From Chlamydiota bacterium (GTDB lineage Bacteria; Chlamydiota; Chlamydiia; Chlamydiales; Rhabdochlamydiaceae): 64,000 nt of DNA. The translations under genes and the position numbers were made by a program. Below the pieces are notes generated by a model. The model searched no databases. It was not told the DNA's origin and saw only the letters and a program-made list of their open reading frames with translations. Numbering within the stretch: the first letter of the stretch is position 1; each line of letters starts with the position of its first letter. The stretch lies in assembly GCA_021772335.1 (NCBI GenBank), contig JAJFMD010000002.1, positions 62,001 to 126,000 on the forward strand, read 5' to 3'. Shown here piece by piece: positions 8,128 through 15,898 of this stretch.

Positions 8128-9570
8128 TTATGGTTCGGACCTAGGTCCGATTTTAACACCGCGATTTTCCAAATCGGTCCTCAAACCATCTTCAACGTCA
8201 CATTCATCAAGATCGACTCGGGTAAGCGATGGTAGATTATTTAAGAAGTTAAAGTCAGTCATGCTTTTGCAGCAATCTAGTTCTCTAAGGGTTTGGAGTG
8301 AGGCAATGAAATCAAAGTCTTGAATATTAGTGCAATTACAAATGGAAAGATAACGGAGTTGGTCTTGAGAAGATAGTGAGCTAGCATCTTGAATTTGCAC
8401 GCACCAATTCAAGAAAAGCTCCTGTAGTTTGATATTTCTTAATAAATCTAAATGATTGAAATTTGCGCAATGAGCAACATAAAGTGTGCGAAGGTTAGTT
8501 AAAGTCCTTAAAGGGTTAAAATCTTCGATTTTTGTGCAGCTGTTGAGATAAAGTTTTTCAAGATTTGTCAGCTCTTCCAAGAAGTCAATGTTGCTTAATT
8601 CACTACAGTGGGAAAGACTGAGAGAAATCAAATTTGTAAGTGAACGCAATACTTCAAAATCCTGAACTTTACTATTACCAGAAAGGTTAAGTTGTGCGAG
8701 TTCAGATAGAAATCTTAAAAAACCTATATTTTCTATGTTTTTGTCTCTACCACTTAGATCAAGAAACCTTAGATTCTCAAGAGAACCTAAGACTGTAAAA
8801 TCTTGAATATTGTCGGCATAGTTGAGATCAAGTGAGCGTAAGTTTTTTAGAGAAGATAAGAAACTAGCATCTGTTATTTGACCGCAATTTTCTAGACAGA
8901 GAGAAGTTAAGCTATCTAACTTACTTAAAACAGCAAAATCTGTGACTTTTTTGCACCATCCAAGATTAAGAGATTCAAGCTTTTTCAGATTTTCTAAGAA
9001 ACTGATGTCTTCTAGTTGCGAACAACGGTTGAGATTAAGAGATGATAGATTAGTAAAAGATCCTATGACTTCCAAATTTTTTATTTGATCACTCATAGTT
9101 AGATCAAGATGCGAGAGCTTGGAAAGATCTCTTAAGGCGCTAATGTCTTTACAGCAATTCCGAATCTTGACGGAAGTGAGGTTAGGGCAAAGCGTGACGA
9201 TGTTTTTTAGCTGCGCATCGGAAACATCCCTCTGGGAAAGGACTAGAGATTGAATATTGCTTAGGTATTTACCTTTAATAGATTCTGAGAAATTAGTAGA
9301 AGATAGATCAATGCCTTGCGTCGTTAGGTAAAAACACAATTCATCATGAGACAATGAGGTTTTTTTAGAATAAATATTTTGGATGCATTGGGTTGAAGTA
9401 AGACCAGTTTGCTCTTTTGAACTAATGGATTCTAAGTATTGAAGCATAGATTTAGGATCAAGATAGCTTCCAATCTGATAAAATGAATCTCTATGGACGC
9501 TCTTCAGCTTAGAAAAATCAACAAAGAACTCTCTATAAGGCTGATTAAATCCTGCACCGGCAGTAGACAT
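8128..9570 (-). CDS. Leucine-rich-repeat protein with possible N-terminal F-box
   Basis: A 480-residue protein built from about fourteen 23-residue leucine-rich repeats of the form LxxLxLxxCxxIxDfxxLxxLxn, beginning near residue 105 and running to the end. Before them, residues ~20-50 (KLKSVHRDSFYQIGSYLDPK and following) resemble an F-box, which would make this an FBXL-like adaptor; that part is a tentative reading. Repeats alternate in their last third between DFxVL and (I/A)xFL, giving a higher-order 46-residue period. No signal peptide is visible. F-box and LRR expansions are known from amoeba-associated Chlamydiae, where they are suspected type III effectors acting on host ubiquitin ligases. 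The gene lies convergent to a GNAT gene. Confidence 0.85.
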   Translation of the reverse strand: MSTAGAGFNQPYREFFVDFSKLKSVHRDSFYQIGSYLDPKSMLQYLESISSKEQTGLTSTQCIQNIYSKKTSLSHDELCFYLTTQGIDLSSTNFSESIKGKYLSNIQSLVLSQRDVSDAQLKNIVTLCPNLTSVKIRNCCKDISALRDLSKLSHLDLTMSDQIKNLEVIGSFTNLSSLNLNRCSQLEDISFLENLKKLESLNLGWCKKVTDFAVLSKLDSLTSLCLENCGQITDASFLSSLKNLRSLDLNYADNIQDFTVLGSLENLRFLDLSGRDKNIENIGFLRFLSELAQLNLSGNSKVQDFEVLRSLTNLISLSLSHCSELSNIDFLEELTNLEKLYLNSCTKIEDFNPLRTLTNLRTLYVAHCANFNHLDLLRNIKLQELFLNWCVQIQDASSLSSQDQLRYLSICNCTNIQDFDFIASLQTLRELDCCKSMTDFNFLNNLPSLTRVDLDECDVEDGLRTDLENRGVKIGPRSEP

Positions 9571-9627
9571 GATTACGATCTTATTTTATCTTGATATATT
9601 ATAATTATTAATTATTAACTAAAAAAA

Positions 9628-9826
9628 TTCAATCTATTACGTCGCGATAAAAAAAGAAGCGCGCAAGAGGGGAATCGGCAAACTATTGACAACCTATCCG
9701 TTATCCATAGCCCAAGAAAATGGTGCTACCGATGCCTATCTCGAATCAACTGCCCACAGCCATTCTCTTTACCAAAAGCTCGGCTTCAAACAAATCGCCC
9801 TCTTCCATGAGCTAATATTCGCCTAG
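9628..9826 (+). pseudogene. GNAT 3'-end remnant (duplicate of the 7354-8094 gene)
   Basis: About 65 codons match the last part of the 7354-8094 acetyltransferase: VAIKKEARKRGIGKLLTTY, AQENGATDAYLESTAHSHSL, FKQIALFHELIF, then TAG. Most differences are silent, so the copy is fairly young. Everything upstream of the acetyl-CoA loop is missing, and no start codon or ribosome binding site replaces it. Its stop TAG shares the bases CTAG with the stop of the LRR gene on the other strand. Confidence 0.85.
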
Positions 9827-10581
9827 CTCATGCCCGCATCATCATCGCTATCAGGTTGTGCATCATTAACCGGATCAAGAAAATCCGAGTAGTTGTGCTC
9901 CATCGTAATATCGGTAGCAGCAGATGGCTCAACAAGATCATGTTCTATATTTAAACTATCTAAATCGATAGAGCATGGAATTTGTTTCTCTCCAGCTTGA
10001 TCAATATGTCCTTTAAGATCAGTCTTGCGTACAATATGAGATGCGATGTTTCTAATCTCCTGGCATCGTAAAATGAATAAGTTCTGCAGGGAAGGAATCA
10101 AAGTTGGCATAATATATAATCTTAACTCTTTGCAATTCTGAATAGTTATTGTAATAGGTCTTTTAATCACTTGGAAACTGCGAAAATCTCTAACCTCTTC
10201 ACAGTCCGAAATATGGATATTAGAAAGGTGTGCGAAAAATTGTAAAAAGAAGAAGCTATGGACAACTTCGCTTTTTGTAATATTCAAAGTTTGGAGCTGT
10301 TTTAATCCTGTTAAGTCTTTAAAACTGCGAATTTCATCACAATTACCGACCGTTAATCTCTGAACATTAGGGAAAAGCAGTGCTATGCGAGCAAATTTCT
10401 CTTCCGGATCATCGACATCTCTAAGATCCAATTGAACAATATTGGGCAGTACAAGGTTTGTAATGGAATCGTCAGAACAATCTTTTGCAACGAGATCAAT
10501 ATAATATTTTGCATTTGTGCGGTTTAATTCTTTATATGCATCCCAAGATTCGGAAAGATCCTTGTTCGCTACAGCAGTCAT
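9823..10581 (-). CDS. Short leucine-rich-repeat protein (paralogue of the 480-residue LRR protein)
   Basis: A protein of about 252 residues with five or six irregular leucine-rich repeats: LVLPNIVQLDLRDV, FPNVQRLTVGNCDEIRSF, LKQLQTLNITKSEV, LSNIHISDCEEVRDFRSF and LQNLFILRCQEIRNI. An acidic tail follows, ending DSDDDAGMS. The segment around LFPNVQRLTVGNC parallels LCPNLTSVKIRNC in the larger neighbour, so the two are related. Start: the ATG at 10581 is preferred over an in-frame TTG 12 bases upstream; neither has a good Shine-Dalgarno. The repeats are degenerate, and the second half after about residue 190 has no recognisable repeats. Probable host-interaction protein by analogy with the neighbour. 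Confidence 0.75.
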   Translation of the reverse strand: MTAVANKDLSESWDAYKELNRTNAKYYIDLVAKDCSDDSITNLVLPNIVQLDLRDVDDPEEKFARIALLFPNVQRLTVGNCDEIRSFKDLTGLKQLQTLNITKSEVVHSFFFLQFFAHLSNIHISDCEEVRDFRSFQVIKRPITITIQNCKELRLYIMPTLIPSLQNLFILRCQEIRNIASHIVRKTDLKGHIDQAGEKQIPCSIDLDSLNIEHDLVEPSAATDITMEHNYSDFLDPVNDAQPDSDDDAGMS

Positions 10582-10653
10582 AATTAACACCAATTTAATA
10601 ATTTAAAAAAATCTGATGAAAATCATATTCTAATCAAACTCTTTAGTGAAGGA

Positions 10654-10681
10654 TAAAAAAAGTCCCACAATCTGTGGGACT
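10654..10681 (-). terminator. Rho-independent terminator, minus strand
   Basis: AGTCCCACA and TGTGGGACT form a perfect 9-bp stem around a 3-base loop. On the minus strand the hairpin is followed by a run of seven T. It lies downstream of the decayed LRR copy on that strand and may have ended the transcript of that gene when intact. It now also protects the start of the 9823-10581 gene from upstream transcription. Confidence 0.8.
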
Positions 10682-10762
10682 CTTACTCGAATCAACACTA
10701 AGAAGTCACTTTGTTTACAAAAAGATTGGCTTTAAGTAGATTGCATTTTTCAATTTGACTAG
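10681..10762 (+). pseudogene. Decayed GNAT 3'-end remnant (third copy)
   Basis: A short, degenerate third copy of the acetyltransferase tail. In frame it reads LESTLRSHFVYKKIGFK followed by a premature TAG, where the intact gene reads LESTAHSHSLYQKIGFKQIA. The remaining bases still match the ending FHELIF and finish at a TAG that shares CTAG with the LRR remnant on the opposite strand. More diverged than the 9628-9826 copy. Confidence 0.65.
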
Positions 10763-10887
10763 CTTATGCTCGCATCATCATCGCTATTGTACTCATTGGC
10801 TTCTACATCATATCTACCAGGTACAACAGGAAAGTCATGATAGAAGCGATCCTTAGTTTCGTCAGAATGCCCAGAAAAATCAGATGA
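10759..10887 (-). pseudogene. LRR-gene 3'-end remnant
   Basis: Forty-two open codons on the minus strand end in NSDDDASIS and TAG, matching the tail QPDSDDDAGMS of the neighbouring 252-residue LRR protein. The DNA identity is clearest in the last ~30 bases (GCATCATCATCGCTAT). Upstream the frame is closed by TGA and no LRR sequence follows, so only the 3' end remains. This is the third member of the GNAT-LRR module series. Confidence 0.7.
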
Positions 10888-10987
10888 TCAAAGAATCGCT
10901 ATAGCGCTGGCATTAAACAAGTTAAATCAATTAATTGAAAAATTTCTTGGATAAACTTTTAGACTTGCAGAGAGCCATTTAATAGAA

Positions 10988-11017
10988 TTGGCTAAAATTA
11001 GTTATTATTGGTATAAT
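10988..11017 (+). promoter_or_regulatory. Promoter of the clan CE protease-like gene
   Basis: TTGGCT, 18 bases, then a perfect TATAAT. The ATG at 11029 lies only 11 bases after the -10 box, so transcription would start about five bases before it and the message would be almost leaderless. If the next in-frame ATG at 11062 is used instead, the leader is about 38 bases. The same TTGGCT -35 hexamer occurs before bipA. Confidence 0.6.
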
Positions 11018-11028
11018 AGTATACAAAT

Positions 11029-12162
11029 ATGTTTAAAATAAAAGATCGGATAAGCAAATATATGTTTAATATAGAAGGTGGTACAAGCGAATATTTTAAA
11101 ACTGCTAATTTAGAATTAGAAGAGCTTTCTCAGAAAGAATACAATCTATTGGATGAAGACTTTCTCGAGCGTCTAACTAAAATTTTAGCGAATATTGAAA
11201 ATGGCAACAAATTTCAAACTATTTCTGAAGAAGTTTATCATAAAATAATAGAAATCGTCAGAAGGATTCAAGGAATACAAAATCAATCTTTGGTCATAAA
11301 AATGGCTGAAATCATCGCAGCTCATAAATCTGTTTTATCTGCACGCCTTGTTTGGGATTTCTTGCAAAGGATAAAAAATAAATATAAGTCGCTTAAGGCT
11401 GAAAGGGTCTTTTCGGCAAAAGAGTGTGAAGATCTTATTAAGCATAAGCTTATTGCAAAAGGACTGCAATTCGAAGTTCAATCAGGTAGTGCGCAACAAT
11501 TAGAAGAAGTGCTCGTTAATTTTTTATCGGAAGGCGGTAATCAAGAAATGGCGTTTGTATTAAGAGCATGTACTCTTTATCCGGATAATTCGAGACCAGA
11601 TAGACATGTTATGCCTTTGATTTTGCGTAAAATAGAGGGGAAAATTGAGATTTTATGCACAGATTCAGTGGGTCGAGAAGAAGGGGGGTGGATTGAAAGC
11701 CTCACCACATTTTTAAAAGAAAAAGGGATTTGTGGAGATTCTTATAATTTAAATATTCGTAGACAACGGGATCCTGATAATTGTGCTATATTTGTTATCA
11801 GTGATATTTGCCAATATGTCTCACTAAAAAACAAAAACATCGACTTATTCTCTTTTGCTAAAGAAGAGCGTCTTTTGGTAGAGAAATCAGACCTGACAAT
11901 ATATGATTTTAAAACTCTTCCGCCACAAATGATGAAACTGACTCAATCTTTTTCCCAAATTCGGGAGTACGCGCAACAGAATCCTACATTAGCGAAACGG
12001 AGTGTTAAACAAAAGAGTCCTGAAAATTTAGAAAATAATATTGGACGGCATAGTTTTTTTGCTGGTAGTGTAGAGAATCCCCAATTAATTAATTCACGCT
12101 CAGACATTAAATGGGCTCGTTACTGCGCAATTCTTATAAAAAACAACCTGACTGCTCCCTGA
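11029..12162 (+). CDS. Putative clan CE cysteine protease / YopJ-like effector
   Basis: A 377-residue protein with a helical N-terminal half and a C-terminal segment carrying the ordered residues of clan CE peptidases (Ulp1/ChlaDub C48 and YopJ C55). These are His193 in RHVMPLILRKIEGK, Asp212 in EILCTDSVG, Gln246 in RRQRDPD and Cys252 in DNCAIFVISDI. Spacing and surrounding hydrophobic pattern fit H-D-Q-C of the C48 type; the usual Trp after His is Val and the usual CG is CA. In the family such enzymes remove ubiquitin, SUMO or NEDD8, or acetylate host kinases. No signal peptide. It sits in an island of eukaryote-like genes and has its own promoter. The start could also be Met12. The catalytic reading is by eye and needs a profile search. 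Confidence 0.6.
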   Translation: MFKIKDRISKYMFNIEGGTSEYFKTANLELEELSQKEYNLLDEDFLERLTKILANIENGNKFQTISEEVYHKIIEIVRRIQGIQNQSLVIKMAEIIAAHKSVLSARLVWDFLQRIKNKYKSLKAERVFSAKECEDLIKHKLIAKGLQFEVQSGSAQQLEEVLVNFLSEGGNQEMAFVLRACTLYPDNSRPDRHVMPLILRKIEGKIEILCTDSVGREEGGWIESLTTFLKEKGICGDSYNLNIRRQRDPDNCAIFVISDICQYVSLKNKNIDLFSFAKEERLLVEKSDLTIYDFKTLPPQMMKLTQSFSQIREYAQQNPTLAKRSVKQKSPENLENNIGRHSFFAGSVENPQLINSRSDIKWARYCAILIKNNLTAP

Positions 12163-12286
12163 TCGCCTGGTTCAACATAAGATATATTATCAGACCTAAT
12201 GAACGGAGCAAAATACTGACAATCAATGCTTCCCTTCTGCCGAGTGCTTTAAAGCTGCTTGAAATAGTTTATCATAGAATTGGAAA

Positions 12287-14170
12287 CTAGTTATTTAATT
12301 TCACATCGAAAACTGCCCTAAATAATTGAGTGTTCTGCATTCCCAGTCGAAGAAAGTCATCATTTATTTTTCTTGCGGTTACTATATCTTCTTTAGTTAG
12401 GTCGTTTCTGTTTTTTAGTCGCTCTAAGAGATCTGATGCAATCGCATCAAATAGATCTATATTCTTAACTCGTCTCTGAGCAAATCCAGCTGTAATTTTT
12501 TTGAGCTCAGCAATGGTGCATGTGTGTAATTTCCCCTTTTTTGAATCATGATCACCTACAAGCTCTGAAGCAACGATTTCAAATAATTCAAGGTCCTCTA
12601 TTATTTTGCTAGTAGAGCTAACGAGATCTGATAAGTTTGATGAATCAAAAGTTTGAATTGTTTGTTTAGCTTTTTTGATTAACGCTTCGGTATAAGTGTC
12701 TAATTCTATTGATTTTGCGACTGGATTTCTCGAAGAATAAATTAATTCGACAATATATACTAAGGCTTTGCTTGTGTTGTTTGCATCAAAGTTTGATATA
12801 TTATCTTGAGTTAAAACATTTTCAATAGGTTGTGAATTGTCTTTTCCGCAATTCATCATCGCTACACTCAAGAGATTATCAAGTTTGCCTTGTTTGCCAG
12901 GATTTTGATTTAGAGCATTTTTATTGTTAGATGATGGGTTATTATTTACATCAGCTGGTTCCTCACAGACCGTAGCTCCAGGTGTCGATGGTTCTGCTCT
13001 ATCAGGGAAAGATTGATCATTTCGAGGTCCTTCAGGCATTGGTTGAGGAACAGAAGGTTCTTCTGTTCTTTCTCTTTCATAGGAATTGTTGTTGCCTGAG
13101 GGTGAAGAAACTGGAAAGCTCCCGGGTATTGCCCATCTAAAAGAGTTGCTATTGCTCGTTTGTATCGCTTCTGTGATAATTTTTCTATCTTCTTCGGAGC
13201 ATAAATCCATTCTGAAATAGGGAATACTTTGAAGTTGCTTTGTTACTAACTTCAATATCTCGATTTTTAAGTTAAGCAAATCTTTTTTGTCAGTTTGAAG
13301 GTTGTTGAAACACTTTATAATCATTATTAAGTTAGCTATCGAGCATTCTGTCATTGATTTGCTTTTTCTTAAAATTTCTTTTGCAATTGCATAAAACAGA
13401 TTGCCATTCTGTCTGCTTCTAAAACCATTTGCAAATGTCACAAGAGAGAACATTGAGCTTTGAGATAATTTAGTCGCCTCTGAACCATCTATGCGGAAAA
13501 GCTCAGATTCTATCGCTTCTAACAAATCTGTTCTCACGAGGCCTACTGTTGTAAAACCATTCATAATCATTGATAATAACTTTCCGTGACATTTTGATAT
13601 TGGAGATTTTCCTAAACTATCTATGCATACGAGTCTATCGGCAATCAAGTTGAAAAGTTCAAGGTCATTCTGCATTTTACTCGTTGCGCAAGCTAGACTT
13701 GCTAAGTCCTTATGATCAAAATAGTAAATGCTGGCTTTTGCTGATTGAAGTAAGAATTTAATTGGATCAGAAAAATCATTTTTTATTGCGGTGTTATTTT
13801 TGTATCTGTCCAATATTTTTGCGATACGTACTAATGTGTTTATTATGTTTATATGATTGAATTTTACAATATTATCTTCTGCTAGGAGTGATTGAACTGT
13901 TCTTTTCCCTTCAGAAAAATACACAGCAAAGGCATCTTTCAAACGTTGATTTATGTCCCTTTGTTCTTCATGGGTGAAAGGGCATTGGTCATTGCTTATG
14001 CGAATTTTTTTTGCTCTAGGAGATTCATGATGAGAATGATGTCTTCCCTGGAGGCGTGAATCAGCAACGTTATGAGTTTTTTTTCTAGTGCTGCAAGATG
14101 CGCCTTGATTATTTGAATGATTAAATGATGCTGAATGATTCGGGCTCCCCTGCTCTATCCGTCCTGACAT
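12287..14170 (-). CDS. Helical-repeat protein resembling OPR/FASTK-type RNA-binding solenoids
   Basis: A 627-residue protein. The first ~60 residues are low-complexity, His/Ser/Asn-rich, with a basic patch PRAKKIR that could be a nuclear localisation signal. Two helical-repeat blocks follow (about 90-315 and 435-625), separated by a Pro/Asn/Ser-rich linker. Repeats of ~38 residues read like (D/N)L..L....SK...DLELF..IA..L: DLASLACATSKMQNDLELF, IMNGFTTVGLVRTDLLEAI, FSLVTFANGFRSRQNGNLF, LSDLVSSTSKIIEDLELF and ITAGFAQRRVKNIDLFDAI. This is the pattern of octotricopeptide/FASTK repeats of organelle RNA-binding proteins, also seen in some intracellular bacteria. Residues 92-181 and 449-538 are clearly duplicates. 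No RAP domain at the end. Probable effector. Confidence 0.6.
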   Translation of the reverse strand: MSGRIEQGSPNHSASFNHSNNQGASCSTRKKTHNVADSRLQGRHHSHHESPRAKKIRISNDQCPFTHEEQRDINQRLKDAFAVYFSEGKRTVQSLLAEDNIVKFNHINIINTLVRIAKILDRYKNNTAIKNDFSDPIKFLLQSAKASIYYFDHKDLASLACATSKMQNDLELFNLIADRLVCIDSLGKSPISKCHGKLLSMIMNGFTTVGLVRTDLLEAIESELFRIDGSEATKLSQSSMFSLVTFANGFRSRQNGNLFYAIAKEILRKSKSMTECSIANLIMIIKCFNNLQTDKKDLLNLKIEILKLVTKQLQSIPYFRMDLCSEEDRKIITEAIQTSNSNSFRWAIPGSFPVSSPSGNNNSYERERTEEPSVPQPMPEGPRNDQSFPDRAEPSTPGATVCEEPADVNNNPSSNNKNALNQNPGKQGKLDNLLSVAMMNCGKDNSQPIENVLTQDNISNFDANNTSKALVYIVELIYSSRNPVAKSIELDTYTEALIKKAKQTIQTFDSSNLSDLVSSTSKIIEDLELFEIVASELVGDHDSKKGKLHTCTIAELKKITAGFAQRRVKNIDLFDAIASDLLERLKNRNDLTKEDIVTARKINDDFLRLGMQNTQLFRAVFDVKLNN

Positions 14171-14426
14171 AAGTCCTCATAAAGTTAATGGTTTGTGAAG
14201 ATTTTATGCGCATTTTATTTAAAAATAAAGCTTAAAAAATATTTTAAATGCTTTTGTTAATAATTTAAAATTACTAAATCTGTTTTTTATAAAATGAAAC
14301 CCTTAAGTATAAGGCCCGTTTGTTTTGAGTGCAGATAGATTAAACGATTGAAATTTTTAGTGATTAAGATTGGCTAACATCCTTTGCCGACTGAAGCAAA
14401 GATTGTTCTCAAAGCATTTTAGTGCA
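14171..14426. other. Intergenic stretch between the two minus-strand effector-like genes
   Basis: About 255 AT-rich bases that should hold the promoter of the OPR-like gene (adjacent to 14170) and the 3' end of nothing recognisable. I see no open frame, no tRNA and no strong hairpin with a T-run. The phrase GGCTAACATCCTTT near 14371 resembles GGCTAACGTCCTTA near 15977, possibly a shared relic flanking the NBR1-like gene. Confidence 0.35.
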
Positions 14427-15791
14427 TTAACTGTCGCTATCGTCATCAGATTCAGCAATTCCAGTAGAATTTGTAACCGATCTGGCGATTAAGTTTTTTA
14501 TTGTTAAACGCACGCGCCTGTTGCTTTCATGAAAAGCTTTTTCTGCCTCTTCATTTGTTGCATCGGGACAGAATTTACAAACAATTTTTAATAATTCATC
14601 ATTATTCTTCTCCATTTCAAGCTGTCTAATTTGATGATTAATATCCTTTTTTTCGCGCCCTTTTAGTTGAAAGAATTGATTGTTCATCATTGCTTTCTGC
14701 CGGGCAAGAATCGTTTGAGCTCTATCAATGTTTCCATCTGCTTTTTTGAGTGCAGAATAGATTGTATTAATAGGGACGTCCTTAAATTCTGGTTTTGCCA
14801 TAAGCGCTTGCATACCCTGTTTAAATTCAGGCTGTATTTCTATGTCTTGAATCAATATGTGATCATCTTTTCTTAAATCCATCATCTTTTTCCATTCAGG
14901 ATTATGACTAACAATAATATCAAGTGTGACCGGTTCGCCAAAACAAGATCCTTTGCTAAACAACTGATACTCCGCAATGTATCTGCCAGGATTGCGTGGT
15001 GTAGTTAAAGGGAGTTCTCTAGTATAATCGCTAGAGTCATTGGTGCTGTTAGGGATGATTGTATGATTAAGGTCATTTTGATCGACAACGTTTTCCCCCT
15101 TGTAACCACCGATAAACTTTATTTTGAGCTCAGTATTTCTATTTTTAGCCCCTTTTGAGTTGTTATGAGGCAATTCCTGAGAGAATTGGAAGATAATTTT
15201 TTGACCAGGTCGAACATATATCCGTTGATTTCCGTTAATTCGTAGTGGCTGATCCGTAAGTTCTTGCCACACTAAAGCGGATTGAGCTTTATGCGGTTTT
15301 TCTGCTGCCTTGTTTTGATTGGCATTATGATTTGGTAAATCGAGATCTTTAGGAGTAACCAATGGAATCGTCGATTTTGCCGCTGCTTGAGCAACTCGTT
15401 GGTCAGTTGAATTAGTTCCTGTGTTTGGGCATGTTGATTGATTACGGCCAGTTACTTTAAATCTCAGTGCACATTTACCGTTGATGGCATCTTCAAAGTG
15501 TCCGAAGGCAAGATAGTACTCCGCCTCACTTCCGACTAAGACCTTGTCATCATCTTTGTCTATGTAGGTGATTTCCGGAGTGGTTTCAGACAGCGCTGGG
15601 TAGTCTCGTTTGAGAAAACCCCAGAACTTCTCCCAGGTTTGAAAATCGGATATTGATAGATTTCGTGTTTGCTTAATCGTCTTAATATGACACTGAGCGA
15701 GCTCATTGATTTTTTGAACTTCGATATCAATATCCACCTTGAGATGGTTTGGCATAGCTACTTTAGAGAGAGAATTAGTAACTGAACTCAT
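14427..15791 (-). CDS. NBR1-like protein: PB1 - FW (NBR1 Ig-like) - two UBA/CUE-like regions
   Basis: A 454-residue protein. Residues ~17-113 look like a PB1 domain ending in an OPCA motif: Y76-x-D78-x-D80-x-D82-x-V84-x-V86, then SEAEYYLAF. Residues ~172-295 fit the FW/NBR1 Ig-like domain: VRPGQKIIFQF, LKIKFIGG, a VP-like HTIIPN, and PGRYIAEYQLFSKGSCFG with FG and a final DIIV in the expected places. Of the four namesake Trp only one (W175) is obvious. Two short helical bundles follow, about 325-366 (YSALKKADGNIDRAQTIL) and 398-437 (LLKIVCKFCPDATNEEAEKA). They resemble UBA/CUE ubiquitin-binding domains and are less certain. This domain order is that of the selective-autophagy receptor NBR1, minus the ZZ finger. 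An acidic tail ends the protein. Inferred role: interference with host autophagy. Confidence 0.65.
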   Translation of the reverse strand: MSSVTNSLSKVAMPNHLKVDIDIEVQKINELAQCHIKTIKQTRNLSISDFQTWEKFWGFLKRDYPALSETTPEITYIDKDDDKVLVGSEAEYYLAFGHFEDAINGKCALRFKVTGRNQSTCPNTGTNSTDQRVAQAAAKSTIPLVTPKDLDLPNHNANQNKAAEKPHKAQSALVWQELTDQPLRINGNQRIYVRPGQKIIFQFSQELPHNNSKGAKNRNTELKIKFIGGYKGENVVDQNDLNHTIIPNSTNDSSDYTRELPLTTPRNPGRYIAEYQLFSKGSCFGEPVTLDIIVSHNPEWKKMMDLRKDDHILIQDIEIQPEFKQGMQALMAKPEFKDVPINTIYSALKKADGNIDRAQTILARQKAMMNNQFFQLKGREKKDINHQIRQLEMEKNNDELLKIVCKFCPDATNEEAEKAFHESNRRVRLTIKNLIARSVTNSTGIAESDDDSDS

Positions 15792-15898
15792 AGAAAAAAC
15801 TCCTTTATAATTATTAAAATATTATTACATAATTATTGGTTTTTTTCAATATTTGATTTAATTAAAAATGCAATTATTAATATGGATTAATTGTGAAG

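Noticed and set aside
8135-8150. 16-base palindrome TCGGACCTAGGTCCGA as terminator
   Set aside because: It lies in the last codons of the LRR gene and no T-run follows on the minus strand. It may be chance or coding constraint.
12163-12286. Transposase remnant between the CE-protease-like and OPR-like genes
   Set aside because: The ~120 bases have slightly different composition, but I could not match any frame to a transposase, nor find inverted repeats or target duplications.
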